From positions 5,084,001 to 5,148,000 of the forward strand of contig NZ_CP107954.1 of the NCBI RefSeq assembly GCF_036067295.1: a stretch of DNA of 64,000 nucleotides, read 5' to 3'. Position 1 is the stretch's first letter; each line of letters opens with the position of its first letter. The translations under genes and the position numbers were made by a program. This document shows positions 33,692-42,301 of this stretch, piece after piece. This DNA comes from Kribbella sp. NBC_00382 (GTDB lineage: Bacteria > Actinomycetota > Actinomycetes > Propionibacteriales > Kribbellaceae). The notes below the pieces were generated by a model that saw nothing but the letters and a program-made list of their open reading frames with translations, was not told the DNA's origin and made no database searches.

Positions 33692-34794
33692 GATTCTCCT
33701 TCCGGAGCAGGGAAGATCCGGACCTGGGCCGCGTCCCACGAGCAGCGGATCTCATCGCCGACGCGGGGGAGCACCCGGCCGTCGCGCGGGATCCGGGCCA
33801 GCAGGTTCAGTCCGCGGCAGTGCACGAGTACGGCGCTGGAGATGCCCGCGATGCTGACCCCGCGGACGATCCCGTCGATGCTGTTGACTCCGGCCGGGGC
33901 GGTGAGGTCCGCGCTGACCCGGACGTGTTCGGGACGGATCAAGGCGATCGCCGCCCCGGCCTCGATGCTTCGCTCAGCGGCTACCGACACATCAGCATGG
34001 TCGACCCGGCCGTGAGCGTCGCCGGCGCCGCGGATCTCGTTCTGTTCGCCGACGAACCGGGCGACGAAGAGGCTGGCCGGATGGTCGTACACTTCCTCCG
34101 CCGTGCCGATCTGCTCGGCCCGGCCGTCGGACATGATCACGATCCGGTCGGCCAGGCTGAGTGCCTCCTCCTGGTCGTGCGTGACGAGCACGGTGGTGAT
34201 GCCCAGGTCCTGCTGCAGGAGTCGCAGTTCCAGTTGCATCGCTTGCCGTAGGCCACGATCGAGAGCGGACAACGGCTCGTCCAGCAACAGGACACCCGGC
34301 CGGTCGATGATCGCCCGGGCCAGCGCGATTCGTTGCTGCTGGCCACCGGACAGACTCGCCACCGCCTGCCCGCCGACCGACGGGAGATGGACCAGCGCGA
34401 GCGCGTCGGCGACCCGGCCACGGATCTCGGTGCGGGAGACGCCGCGTTGCCGTAGCGGGAAGGCGATGTTGTCCGCGACGTTGAGATGCGGGAACAACGC
34501 GTAGGACTGGAAGACGGTGTGGATGTCCCGCCGGTACGCCGGTACGCCCGTCACGTCGATACCCGAGAGATGGACCCGGCCGCGATCGGGTTGCTCCAGG
34601 CCGGCCAGGATTCGCAGTGTCGTGGACTTGCCGCAGCCGGAGGGACCGAGCAGCGCGACGAACTCGCCGGCCGGCACGGTGATCGACAGGTTGTCGACGG
34701 CAACGGTTCCGGCGTACCGCTTCGTCAATCCGACCAGCTCGACCTCGGCGCTGGTGCGATCGGCGGCGGGTGGATGGTCTGCCAGCAGCGTCAT
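33688..34794 (-). CDS. Spermidine/putrescine-type ABC transporter ATPase (PotA-like)
   Basis: A 368-residue ABC ATPase: Walker A GPSGCGKST (about 50), signature LSGGQQQRIALARA (about 148), Walker B VLLLDEPLSALD (about 168), switch histidine in VLVTHDQEEA, and a C-terminal TOBE-like regulatory domain (about 270-368). It energises the fused permease. The ATG overlaps the agmatine deiminase stop (ATGA). Domain order and neighbours place it in the polyamine/opine uptake subfamily. Confidence 0.93.
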   Translation of the reverse strand: MTLLADHPPAADRTSAEVELVGLTKRYAGTVAVDNLSITVPAGEFVALLGPSGCGKSTTLRILAGLEQPDRGRVHLSGIDVTGVPAYRRDIHTVFQSYALFPHLNVADNIAFPLRQRGVSRTEIRGRVADALALVHLPSVGGQAVASLSGGQQQRIALARAIIDRPGVLLLDEPLSALDRGLRQAMQLELRLLQQDLGITTVLVTHDQEEALSLADRIVIMSDGRAEQIGTAEEVYDHPASLFVARFVGEQNEIRGAGDAHGRVDHADVSVAAERSIEAGAAIALIRPEHVRVSADLTAPAGVNSIDGIVRGVSIAGISSAVLVHCRGLNLLARIPRDGRVLPRVGDEIRCSWDAAQVRIFPAPEGES

Positions 34795-35969
34795 GTGGTG
34801 TCTCCGCCTTTCGGGACAGCGGCTGGGATCTGCATGGTGATGCAGTGCGGTCCGCCGCCGCCGTACGCGATCACCCGGCCGGTCACTCCGATCGTCCGGC
34901 GGCCCGGGAACTGTGCGCCGATCAGGTCGAGGGCCCGCTCGTCGTCGGCGCTGTTGCCGCTGACCGGGACGACGACCACGCCGTTGGCCACGTAGAAGTT
35001 GGGATAGGAGACGTACTCGGTGACGCCTTCCAGATCGAACGAGGAGAACAGGTCGAGCCCGAGGACCTCGACCGTCCGGCCTTGCCGATCGGCGTTGTCG
35101 CGGAGATAGCGCAGGTTGCGGGACATCGCCTCATGGTTGAGGTTGCCCGTATCGCTGCAGGTCTGGGCGACGACCCGGCCCGGGGTGACGTATGTGCAGA
35201 CGCCGTCGACGTGGCCGTCGGTGTGCCGGTCGTCGAGGTGGCCGAACGGCAACAGCAGCAGGGTTTCGATGCCGAGGGCACGGCGGACGGTGTCCTCGAT
35301 CACGGCCTGCGACAGCCCGGGATTTCGGTTGCTGTGCAACAGGCACTGGGCGGTCGAGATCAGGGTGCCGGCGCCGTCGACGCTGATACTGCCGCCTTCG
35401 AGGACCAGGTCGACCGGTACCCGCTCGATGCCGAGATGGTCGAGGATCAACGGCGTCAGGGCGGCGTCCCGGTCGTACGGGAGGAACTTGCGGCCCCACG
35501 AGTTGAAGGCGAAGTCGACGCCGAGTCGGTTGCCCTGGGCATCGCGGACGACCAGCGGGCCGTTGTCGCGGATCCAGGAGTCGTCGACCGGTGCTTCGAG
35601 GACGTCGATGTTCGCCGTACCGCAGTAGTCGAGCACTTCTTGCGTCGTACCGGGGAGCGCGATCACCGTCACCGGCTCGAAGTCGGCGATCGTCCGGGCG
35701 ACCGCGGCGTACTCGCGTTTCGCGTCGTCGAAGACGCCGGCCCACAGCTCGCGACGGGTCGGCCAGGTGAGCAGGGTGCGTTCGTGCAGGTCCCATTCGG
35801 CCGGCATCCGGAAATGCTGCAACCGCGGGTCCACCACGGGTGGCGGAGTCGCGTCGACGGCGGTCAGGCCGTGGTGGGACAGCTCGGCGGGATAGCTCGC
35901 CGCCATGCCCGGCTCGGTGCCTGATGCGGGGCCCGGCGGAGCTGAGGGAGGCGTTGTGGTCGTGGTCAT
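34791..35969 (-). CDS. aguA: Agmatine deiminase (cytoplasmic)
   Basis: A 392-residue enzyme converting agmatine to N-carbamoylputrescine and ammonia. Canonical motifs are MPAEWDLHERTLLTWP (about 54), DDSWIRDNGP (about 129), LEGGSISVDGAG (about 190), the catalytic His in DGHVDG (about 248), and GGGGPHCITMQIP with the nucleophile Cys at about 377. It has no signal peptide, only a low-complexity threonine/proline-rich N-terminus. No ribosome site precedes ATG 35969, so the message may be leaderless. It is the first gene of the pot operon and divergent from the urease-like genes. No nitrilase-type N-carbamoylputrescine amidase (aguB) follows. Confidence 0.94.
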   Translation of the reverse strand: MTTTTTPPSAPPGPASGTEPGMAASYPAELSHHGLTAVDATPPPVVDPRLQHFRMPAEWDLHERTLLTWPTRRELWAGVFDDAKREYAAVARTIADFEPVTVIALPGTTQEVLDYCGTANIDVLEAPVDDSWIRDNGPLVVRDAQGNRLGVDFAFNSWGRKFLPYDRDAALTPLILDHLGIERVPVDLVLEGGSISVDGAGTLISTAQCLLHSNRNPGLSQAVIEDTVRRALGIETLLLLPFGHLDDRHTDGHVDGVCTYVTPGRVVAQTCSDTGNLNHEAMSRNLRYLRDNADRQGRTVEVLGLDLFSSFDLEGVTEYVSYPNFYVANGVVVVPVSGNSADDERALDLIGAQFPGRRTIGVTGRVIAYGGGGPHCITMQIPAAVPKGGDTT

Positions 35970-35986
35970 AGTGAGTTAGTTTGTGG

Positions 35987-36006
35987 TTGACTTAATTTTT
36001 AGTCAA
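35987..36006. promoter_or_regulatory. Palindromic operator between aguA-pot and the urease-like genes
   Basis: TTGACT and AGTCAA flank an AT-rich eight-base centre, unusually AT-rich for this genome, midway between the divergent aguA and urease gamma-beta starts. TTGACT may double as a -35 box for the rightward promoter. A polyamine-responsive repressor could control both directions from here. Confidence 0.5.
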
Positions 36007-36039
36007 GGCTTCAGAGTGACCCGGACAAGGACTCCCACG

Positions 36040-36819
36040 ATGCGTCTCACCCCCACCGAACGTGACCGGCTGCTGCTGTTCACGGCCGCCGAACTGGCCC
36101 GCCGGCGCCGTGCGGCCGGCGTGCTGCTGAACGTGCCCGAGGCGACCGCGTTGATCGCCGACGAGGTGTGCGAGGTCGCCCGCCGCGGTGGGCGGCACGC
36201 GGAGGCCGTCGAGGTCGGGCGGTCCACCCTGTCCGCCGCGGAGGTGCTTGCGGAGGTCCCGTACGTCGTTCGCAGCGTGGCCGTCGAGGCCGTCTTCACG
36301 GACGGATCCCGGTTGGTGGTGATCGGTGAGCCGTTCGGGCCGGTGGTCGAGCGGGACGACATGCCTGGGTCGGTGTTGACGTTGGCCGCTTCAGAACGAG
36401 CCGAGTCCGCTGATCGGGTCAGCATCGAGGTGGTCAATACGGCGGACGTCGTGATCTCGGTGACCAGTCACTTCCACTTCTTCGAGGTGAACGCGCGTCT
36501 GCGGTTTCCTCGGGCCGCGGCGTACGGGCGGCATCTCGACGTACCGGCCGGGACGCACGTGCGGTTCGAGCCGGGGGAGGTGGTTCGGGTCGAGCTTGCG
36601 CCGATCCGCGGTGAGCGGGTGGTGATCGGGTTCGCCGGGTTGGTCGATGGAGCGCTGGACGAGCCGGGGATGTTCGAGCAAGCCCTCGGTCGGGCGCGGG
36701 ACTGGGGATTCCTCGACAGCGATGCGCCGGAGAATGCGAAGTCGCCGACCCAGGCTGCCGTCCAGGCGACGCGGGCCGCGCGGACGAGCCAGGCGGCTCA
36801 CGGTGCGGTGACGGGATGA
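36040..36819 (+). CDS. Urease gamma-beta fusion subunit homologue
   Basis: A 259-residue fusion. Residues about 1-100 match urease gamma (MRLTPTERDRLLLFTAAELARRR, then VPYVVRSVAVEAVFTDGSRLV) and about 115-225 match urease beta (VNTADVVISVTSHFHFFEVNARLRFPRA, then VPAGTHVRFEPGE). A further 35-residue tail is weakly conserved. The gene-fusion layout recalls Helicobacter UreA and a second urease type seen in actinomycetes. ATG 36040 follows AAGGA, and the stop overlaps the alpha-subunit start (ATGA). Without accessory genes ureD/E/F/G nearby, nickel loading is unexplained. Confidence 0.9.
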   Translation: MRLTPTERDRLLLFTAAELARRRRAAGVLLNVPEATALIADEVCEVARRGGRHAEAVEVGRSTLSAAEVLAEVPYVVRSVAVEAVFTDGSRLVVIGEPFGPVVERDDMPGSVLTLAASERAESADRVSIEVVNTADVVISVTSHFHFFEVNARLRFPRAAAYGRHLDVPAGTHVRFEPGEVVRVELAPIRGERVVIGFAGLVDGALDEPGMFEQALGRARDWGFLDSDAPENAKSPTQAAVQATRAARTSQAAHGAVTG

Positions 36820-38489
36820 CGTTCGACGCGAGGGCTCGGGCAGGTGCGTACGGGCCGGGGCTCGGGGACCGGGTGGTGCTGGGCGATACCGGGTTGGTCG
36901 TTCGAGTGGATCGCGACGACCGGGGCTCGGACCGGGACGAGGTGTTGCTCGGGTTCGGGAAGACGGGGCGCGATGGGATCGGGCTGCGCGCGGTACGGAC
37001 CGCGGAGTCGTGTGACCTGGTGGTCAGCAACGTCCTCGTCATCGATCCGGTGCTGGGGGTCCGGGCCACCAATCTCGGGGTCCGCGACGGGCTGCTCGTC
37101 GGCGTCGGGAAGGCCGGCAATCCGGACACGATGGACGACGTCGACCTGGTGATCGGCAGTGGCACGGCGGTGGTGTCCGGCGAGGGCCTGATCGCCACAC
37201 CGGGCGGCATCGACACACACGTACACCTGTTGTCGCCGCGGGTCTGCGAGGCCGAGCTGGCATCCGGAGTCACCACGGTGATCGGCCAGGAGATCGGGCC
37301 GTTCTGGGGCGTCGGTGTCGGCTCGGCCTGGATCTTGCGCACCGGGTACGGCGCCTTCGACGACTATCCGCTGAACATCGGCATCCTCGGCCGGGGATCA
37401 TCAAGCCGCCGCGATCCGTTGCTAGAGGCAATGGAAGCCGGGGTCTGCGGGTTCAAGGTGCATGAGGACACCGGCGCCCATCTGCGCACGCTCGACACCG
37501 CGTTGTCGGTCGCCGAGGAGTACGACGTCCAGGTGGCAGTCCACACCGACGGGCTCAACGAAGGGCTGACCGTCGCGGACACGCTGGCGGTGCTCGACGG
37601 GCGGGCGATCCACGCGTACCACGTCGAGGGCTGCGGCGGGGGCCATACGCCGGACGTGCTGAGCCTGGCCGGAGTACCGCATGTCCTTGCCTCGTCGACC
37701 AATCCCACCCTGCCGTACGGGCGTGACGCGGTCGCCGAGCACCGGGCGATGATCGCGCACGTGCACGGGTTGCGCGGCGATCTTCCGGGCGACTTGGCGC
37801 TGGCCGACGACCGGGTCCGCGGCGCGACCATGGGCGCCGAGAACATGTTGCACGATCTCGGCGTCATCCCGATCACTTCCTCCGACGCCCAGGGGATGGG
37901 CCGGGCGGGCGAGACCTGGCGCAGCACCTTCGGCCTTGCCTCCGTACTCCGGACGCCGCGCGACCCGCTCGGCGACGACAACGCCCGCGTACTGCGCTAT
38001 CTCGCCAAGCTCACCATCAACCCCGCTCGCGTGCACGGACTCGACCAGCAGGTCGGCAGCCTGGAACCCGGCAAGGTCGCCGACATCGTCCTGTGGCGAC
38101 CGTCCTCGTTCGCGGCCAAACCCGAACTCGTCCTCAAGTCCGGCTTCCCCGCCTGGGGAGTGACCGGTGACCCGAACGCGGCGATCGACAGCGCGCAGCC
38201 GCTCGTCCTCGGCGCCCAGTTCGGCGGCCACGGAGCGACTGCCGCAGAACTGTCCCTGCTGTTCGTCAACGCGGCCGCCGCTGCCGCTGGTACCACCGCC
38301 GTTCCCACTCGCCGCCGGCTCGCCCCGGTCCGGGGCTGCCGAACGGTGCGGCTCGACTCGATGGCTCATCACGGCACCACCGGACCTGTCGTCGTCGACG
38401 CTCGCACAGGCCAGACGCGATTCCGCGGCGAACTGCTCACGATGCCGCCCGTCGACCGGGCGCCGCTGCAGCAGCTCTACCACTTCTGA
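36816..38489 (+). CDS. Urease alpha subunit homologue, atypical flap
   Basis: A 557-residue amidohydrolase. All expected metal ligands are visible: THVH (His135, His137), carbamylated Lys214 in GFKVHED, histidines in VAVHTDGLNE and HAYHVEGCGGGH, and the aspartate in TSSDAQGMG (about 357). In the mobile flap the usual MVCHHL reads AHVHGL: by eye, Cys319 (Klebsiella numbering) becomes valine while His320 is kept, and the second flap histidine becomes glycine. The order gamma-beta then alpha is urease-like, yet no accessory genes follow; aguA and a diamine aminotransferase flank it. It may be a true urease matured in trans, or an enzyme for another ureido substrate such as N-carbamoylputrescine. 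Confidence 0.88.
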   Translation: MTFDARARAGAYGPGLGDRVVLGDTGLVVRVDRDDRGSDRDEVLLGFGKTGRDGIGLRAVRTAESCDLVVSNVLVIDPVLGVRATNLGVRDGLLVGVGKAGNPDTMDDVDLVIGSGTAVVSGEGLIATPGGIDTHVHLLSPRVCEAELASGVTTVIGQEIGPFWGVGVGSAWILRTGYGAFDDYPLNIGILGRGSSSRRDPLLEAMEAGVCGFKVHEDTGAHLRTLDTALSVAEEYDVQVAVHTDGLNEGLTVADTLAVLDGRAIHAYHVEGCGGGHTPDVLSLAGVPHVLASSTNPTLPYGRDAVAEHRAMIAHVHGLRGDLPGDLALADDRVRGATMGAENMLHDLGVIPITSSDAQGMGRAGETWRSTFGLASVLRTPRDPLGDDNARVLRYLAKLTINPARVHGLDQQVGSLEPGKVADIVLWRPSSFAAKPELVLKSGFPAWGVTGDPNAAIDSAQPLVLGAQFGGHGATAAELSLLFVNAAAAAAGTTAVPTRRRLAPVRGCRTVRLDSMAHHGTTGPVVVDARTGQTRFRGELLTMPPVDRAPLQQLYHF

Positions 38490-38507
38490 TCACCAAGGAG
38501 AACCACC

Positions 38508-39902
38508 ATGCTCGACGTCGGGACCACCCCTGCCCCCATGGACCAGGCGCGCCTCCAGCGTGCCGCTCGCGACAACCTCTGGATGCACTTCACCCGGATG
38601 TCGGCGGTCCAGACGGCCGACGTGCCGGTCATCGTCCGCGGTGAAGGCGCCTACATCTTCGATGCCCAGGGCAAGCGATACCTCGACGGGCTGGCCGGCC
38701 TGTTCGTCAACCAGCTCGGCCACGGCCGGACGGACCTCGTCGAGGCCGGTGCGCGGCAGGCATCCCAGCTGGCCTTCTTCCCGGTATGGTCCTACGCCCA
38801 CCCCAGTGCCCTGGAGTTGGCGGAGCGGCTGGCGTCGAGGGCGCCGAGTGACCTCAACCGCGTCTTCTTCAGCACCGGTGGTGGTGAGGCCGTCGAGACC
38901 GCCTGGAAGCTGGCCAAGCAGTACTTCAAGCTGACCGGCAAACCCACCAAGCACAAGGTGATCAGCCGCGCGATCGCCTACCACGGAACCACTCATGGCG
39001 CGCTGTCCATCACCGGCCTGCCCGGCCTGAAGGCGCCGTTCGAACCGCTGGTGCCGTCGACCTTCCGGGTGCCGAGTACGAACTTCTACCGCGCGCCGGA
39101 GCACGGCGACGACATCGAGGCGTTCGGCCGCTGGGCCGCCGACCAGATCGCCGTCGCGATCGAGCAAGAGGGCCCCGAGACCGTCGCGGCCGTCTTCCTC
39201 GAGCCCGTCCAGAACTCCGGCGGTTGCTTCCCGCCGCCGCCCGGCTACTTCCAGCGGGTCCGCGAGATCTGCGACCAGTACGACGTTCTGCTCGTCTCCG
39301 ACGAGGTGATCTGCGCGTTCGGCCGGCTGGGCGAACTGTTCGGCGCCGAGCGGTACGGCTACCGACCGGACCTGATCACCTGCGCCAAGGGACTCACCTC
39401 CGGCTATGCCCCGCTCGGCGCCACGATCGCATCCGACCGGCTGATGGAACCGTTCCTGCGGGACACCGCGATGTTCGCCCACGGCTACACCTTCGGCGGC
39501 CATCCGGTCTCGGCGGCGGTCGCGCTCGCCAATCTCGATGCCTTCGACAACGAAAAGATCCTGGAGCACGTCCGGGACAACTCCGGTGCGTTCCGGGCCA
39601 CGCTCGAACGGCTGCTGGACCTGCCGATCGTCGGCGATGTGCGCGGCGACGGCTACTTCTTCGGGATCGAACTGGTCAAGGACAAGGCGACCAAGGAGAC
39701 CTTCGACGAGGACGAGTCCGAGCGGCTGCTCCGCGGCTTCCTCTCGAAGGCGTTGTTCGACGCGGGTCTGTACTGCCGGGCCGACGATCGCGGCGATCCC
39801 GTGATCCAGCTGGCGCCGCCGCTGATCTGCGACCAGTCCCACTTCGACGAGATCGAGCAGATCCTCCGGGTGGTACTCACCGAGGCCGGTTCCCTCCTCT
39901 AA
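38508..39902 (+). CDS. Class III aminotransferase, SpuC-like putrescine/diamine:pyruvate type
   Basis: A 464-residue PLP-dependent aminotransferase. Segments such as YLDGLAGLFVNQLGHGR, FFSTGGGEAVETAWKLAKQY, VLLVSDEVICAFGR and the PLP lysine in CAKGLTSGYAPLG (about 294) follow Pseudomonas SpuC, which moves the amino group of putrescine or related diamines to pyruvate, giving 4-aminobutanal and alanine. The next gene is alanine dehydrogenase, which fits pyruvate regeneration. An AAGGAG site precedes ATG 38508. Other omega-amino acid:pyruvate transaminations (beta-alanine) are the main alternative. Confidence 0.88.
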   Translation: MLDVGTTPAPMDQARLQRAARDNLWMHFTRMSAVQTADVPVIVRGEGAYIFDAQGKRYLDGLAGLFVNQLGHGRTDLVEAGARQASQLAFFPVWSYAHPSALELAERLASRAPSDLNRVFFSTGGGEAVETAWKLAKQYFKLTGKPTKHKVISRAIAYHGTTHGALSITGLPGLKAPFEPLVPSTFRVPSTNFYRAPEHGDDIEAFGRWAADQIAVAIEQEGPETVAAVFLEPVQNSGGCFPPPPGYFQRVREICDQYDVLLVSDEVICAFGRLGELFGAERYGYRPDLITCAKGLTSGYAPLGATIASDRLMEPFLRDTAMFAHGYTFGGHPVSAAVALANLDAFDNEKILEHVRDNSGAFRATLERLLDLPIVGDVRGDGYFFGIELVKDKATKETFDEDESERLLRGFLSKALFDAGLYCRADDRGDPVIQLAPPLICDQSHFDEIEQILRVVLTEAGSLL

Positions 39903-39920
39903 TCAGAAAGGTCTGACGCC

Positions 39921-41033
39921 ATGAAGATCGGCGTACCCAAAGAGATCAAGAACCACGAGTACCGCGTCGCGATCACCCCGACCGGAGTGGACGAGCTGAC
40001 CAGGCGCGGTCATGACGTGTACGTCGAGACGGCGGCCGGACTCGGCTCGTCCATCACCGACGCGGAGTACCTGGCGGCCGGGGCGAAGGTGCTCGACACT
40101 GCCGACGAGGTCTGGGCGGCCGGCGACCTGCTGCTCAAGGTAAAGGAACCGATCGAGCCGGAGTACAGCCGGATGCGCGCGGGCCAGGTTCTCTTCACCT
40201 ACTTGCACCTGGCCGCCTCCCGGCCATGCACCGACGCGCTGCTCAAGCGATCCGTGACAGCGATCGCGTACGAGACGGTCCAACTCCCGTCGGGCGCCCT
40301 GCCGCTGCTGGCCCCGATGAGTGAGGTCGCCGGCCGGCTGGCTCCGCAGGCGGGCGCTCACCATCTGATGGGGCCGATGGGCGGTCGCGGCGTGCTCTCC
40401 GGCGGCGTACCGGGGACCCGCCCAGCCAGGTTCGTGATCATCGGGGCGGGCGTCAGCGGGATGAGCGCAACGGCCGTCGCCGTCGGGCTCGGGGCCGAAG
40501 TCACCCTGCTGGACCTGGATGTCGACCGGCTTCGCGCCGCCGATGCCCGGTACGGCGGCCGGGTCCGCACGGTCGTGTCGAGCCTCCCGGAGATCGAGAA
40601 GGCCGCGCTGGAGGCCGACGTCGTGATCGGCGCCGTTCTCGTCCCGGGCGCCAAGGCTCCGCGGCTGATCTCGAACGACCTCGTCTCCCGGATGAAGCCG
40701 GGCAGCGTCCTGGTCGACATCGCGATCGACCAAGGCGGCTGCTTCGAGGACTCGCGCCCGACCACCCACGCCGAGCCGACGTTCACCGTGCACAACTCGG
40801 TCCTGTACTGCGTCGCGAACATGCCCGGAGCCGTCGCCAACACCTCGACCTACGCACTCACCAACGTCACCCTCCCGTACGTCGCCGCGCTCGCCGACCG
40901 TGGCTGGCGCGAAGCCGTCCGCCGCGATCCCGCCTTGGCCGGCGGACTCAACACGTACGCGGGACAGGTCACGCATCGCCCGGTCGCCGAGGCACATGGC
41001 ATGCCCTGGGCGGACCTGGAGCTCGCGGGGTGA
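39921..41033 (+). CDS. ald: Alanine dehydrogenase
   Basis: A 370-residue NAD-dependent enzyme interconverting L-alanine and pyruvate plus ammonium. The family opening MKIGVPKEIKNHEYRVAITP is exact in style, LLKVKEP marks the substrate lysine region, and VIIGAGVSGMSA (about 171) is the NAD-binding loop. Behind a putative diamine:pyruvate aminotransferase it would recycle alanine to pyruvate and release ammonia. It is linked by GTGA overlap to the next gene. His in YLHLA (about 96) is the expected catalytic residue. Confidence 0.93.
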   Translation: MKIGVPKEIKNHEYRVAITPTGVDELTRRGHDVYVETAAGLGSSITDAEYLAAGAKVLDTADEVWAAGDLLLKVKEPIEPEYSRMRAGQVLFTYLHLAASRPCTDALLKRSVTAIAYETVQLPSGALPLLAPMSEVAGRLAPQAGAHHLMGPMGGRGVLSGGVPGTRPARFVIIGAGVSGMSATAVAVGLGAEVTLLDLDVDRLRAADARYGGRVRTVVSSLPEIEKAALEADVVIGAVLVPGAKAPRLISNDLVSRMKPGSVLVDIAIDQGGCFEDSRPTTHAEPTFTVHNSVLYCVANMPGAVANTSTYALTNVTLPYVAALADRGWREAVRRDPALAGGLNTYAGQVTHRPVAEAHGMPWADLELAG

Positions 41034-42292
41034 AGCGATGGCTGATCCGGGAGTACCACGATGACGACCTGGAATCCGTGGTGCGCCTGTGCGACACGAC
41101 GTCCGACAGTCAGCAGTCCGTCTTCTCGCTGGCCGACTGCATCGGGGTACTGCGCGGCCGGCAACCGTCGGTCGTTGCTGTCAGCAACGGTAGGGTGGTG
41201 GGCGCGGCGCTGTCGATGGTCTCCGGAGATCGCGCCTGGGTGACCCGGATCGCGATCCCTGACGACCTGCGTGGTCAAGGGCTCGCCAGTGCGCTCCTGC
41301 TCGCCCTCGAGACCCAGCTGGTCGACCGAAGGGTGCGAAGCATCGCCTACGTCCTGCGTGAGGAAGAGCTGCTGGCGCAAGGCCTGGAGAACGCCGGCTA
41401 CAGCCGCCGGCCTGCCGTCGCCTACTACGACAAGACGATCTCGGTGGACGCCGACCAAGCCGTCGTACTCAATCGGCTGGGAGGCCACCTCTTGCCACGC
41501 GGCCTCTGGGAAAAGCTGGCCGGGATGGACCAGGAGAAGGACCTGATCGAGAAGCGGGTGCTGCTGCCGCTGGCCGAACCGGAACTGGCCCAGCAGCACG
41601 GCGTCGAGCCGCCGCGGGCGATCGTGCTGTTCGGTCCACCGGGGACCGGCAAGACGACGTTCGCCCGCGCGATCGCGTCGAGGCTCGGCTGGCCGTTCGT
41701 CGAGCTGTTGCCATCGCGGTTGGCTGGTGGCCCGCAGGGGTTGTCGGCGGCGCTGCGTGACGCGTTCGCCGAGGTGACTCATCTCGAGCGGGTGCTGATC
41801 TTCATCGACGAGGTCGAGGAGATCGCGGCGGCCCGCGCGGGGTCGGCGCACAACGGGGTGACGAACGAGCTGCTCAAACTCATCCCCACGTTCCGGCAGC
41901 ACGACAACCGGCTGCTGGTCTGCGCGACGAACACGGTCGCGGAGCTCGACCCAGCCTTCCTCCGCCCCGGCCGCTTCGACTACATCCTGCCGATCGGTAC
42001 TCCCGACCACGGCGCCCGTCGGGCGATCTGGCAGCGCTACGCGGCCGACGGCATCGATGTGGACGAATTGGTCGAGGTCAGCGACCGGCTCACCCCGGCC
42101 GAGATCGAGTACGTCGCCCGAGCCGCCGCCCAGGCATCCTTCGAGCGAGACCTGTACTCCGAACAGCCGGCGAACCGTCATCGGCCAGTGACCACGGACT
42201 ACCTGGACGCGTTGACCAGGCTCAGGCGAACCGTCACGGAGGAAGTCCTGGACGGGTTCGGTCTCGACATCGAGACCTTCGCGCGGACGTAG
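41030..42292 (+). CDS. GNAT acetyltransferase fused to an AAA+ ATPase
   Basis: A 420-residue two-domain protein. Residues about 1-145 are a GNAT fold (WVTRIAIPDDLRGQGLASALLLALE includes the acetyl-CoA loop RGQGLA). Residues about 160-400 are a Cdc48/FtsH-like AAA+ module: Walker A GPPGTGKTTFA (about 202), Walker B VLIFIDEVEE (about 256), sensor 1 LLVCATN and arginine-finger region FLRPGRFD. Its GTG overlaps the ald stop, so it is in the urease-aminotransferase-ald operon. A remodelling or regulatory role on a partner in this operon, such as the urease-like complex, is suggested by context only. Confidence 0.85.
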   Translation: MKRWLIREYHDDDLESVVRLCDTTSDSQQSVFSLADCIGVLRGRQPSVVAVSNGRVVGAALSMVSGDRAWVTRIAIPDDLRGQGLASALLLALETQLVDRRVRSIAYVLREEELLAQGLENAGYSRRPAVAYYDKTISVDADQAVVLNRLGGHLLPRGLWEKLAGMDQEKDLIEKRVLLPLAEPELAQQHGVEPPRAIVLFGPPGTGKTTFARAIASRLGWPFVELLPSRLAGGPQGLSAALRDAFAEVTHLERVLIFIDEVEEIAAARAGSAHNGVTNELLKLIPTFRQHDNRLLVCATNTVAELDPAFLRPGRFDYILPIGTPDHGARRAIWQRYAADGIDVDELVEVSDRLTPAEIEYVARAAAQASFERDLYSEQPANRHRPVTTDYLDALTRLRRTVTEEVLDGFGLDIETFART

Positions 42293-42301
42293 ATGATGAG
42301 A

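Noticed and set aside
36816..38489. Urease alpha homologue as a simple dihydropyrimidinase or allantoinase
   Set aside because: It follows a gamma-beta fusion and has the urease-specific GFKVHED, STNPTLPY and KLTINPARVHG blocks.
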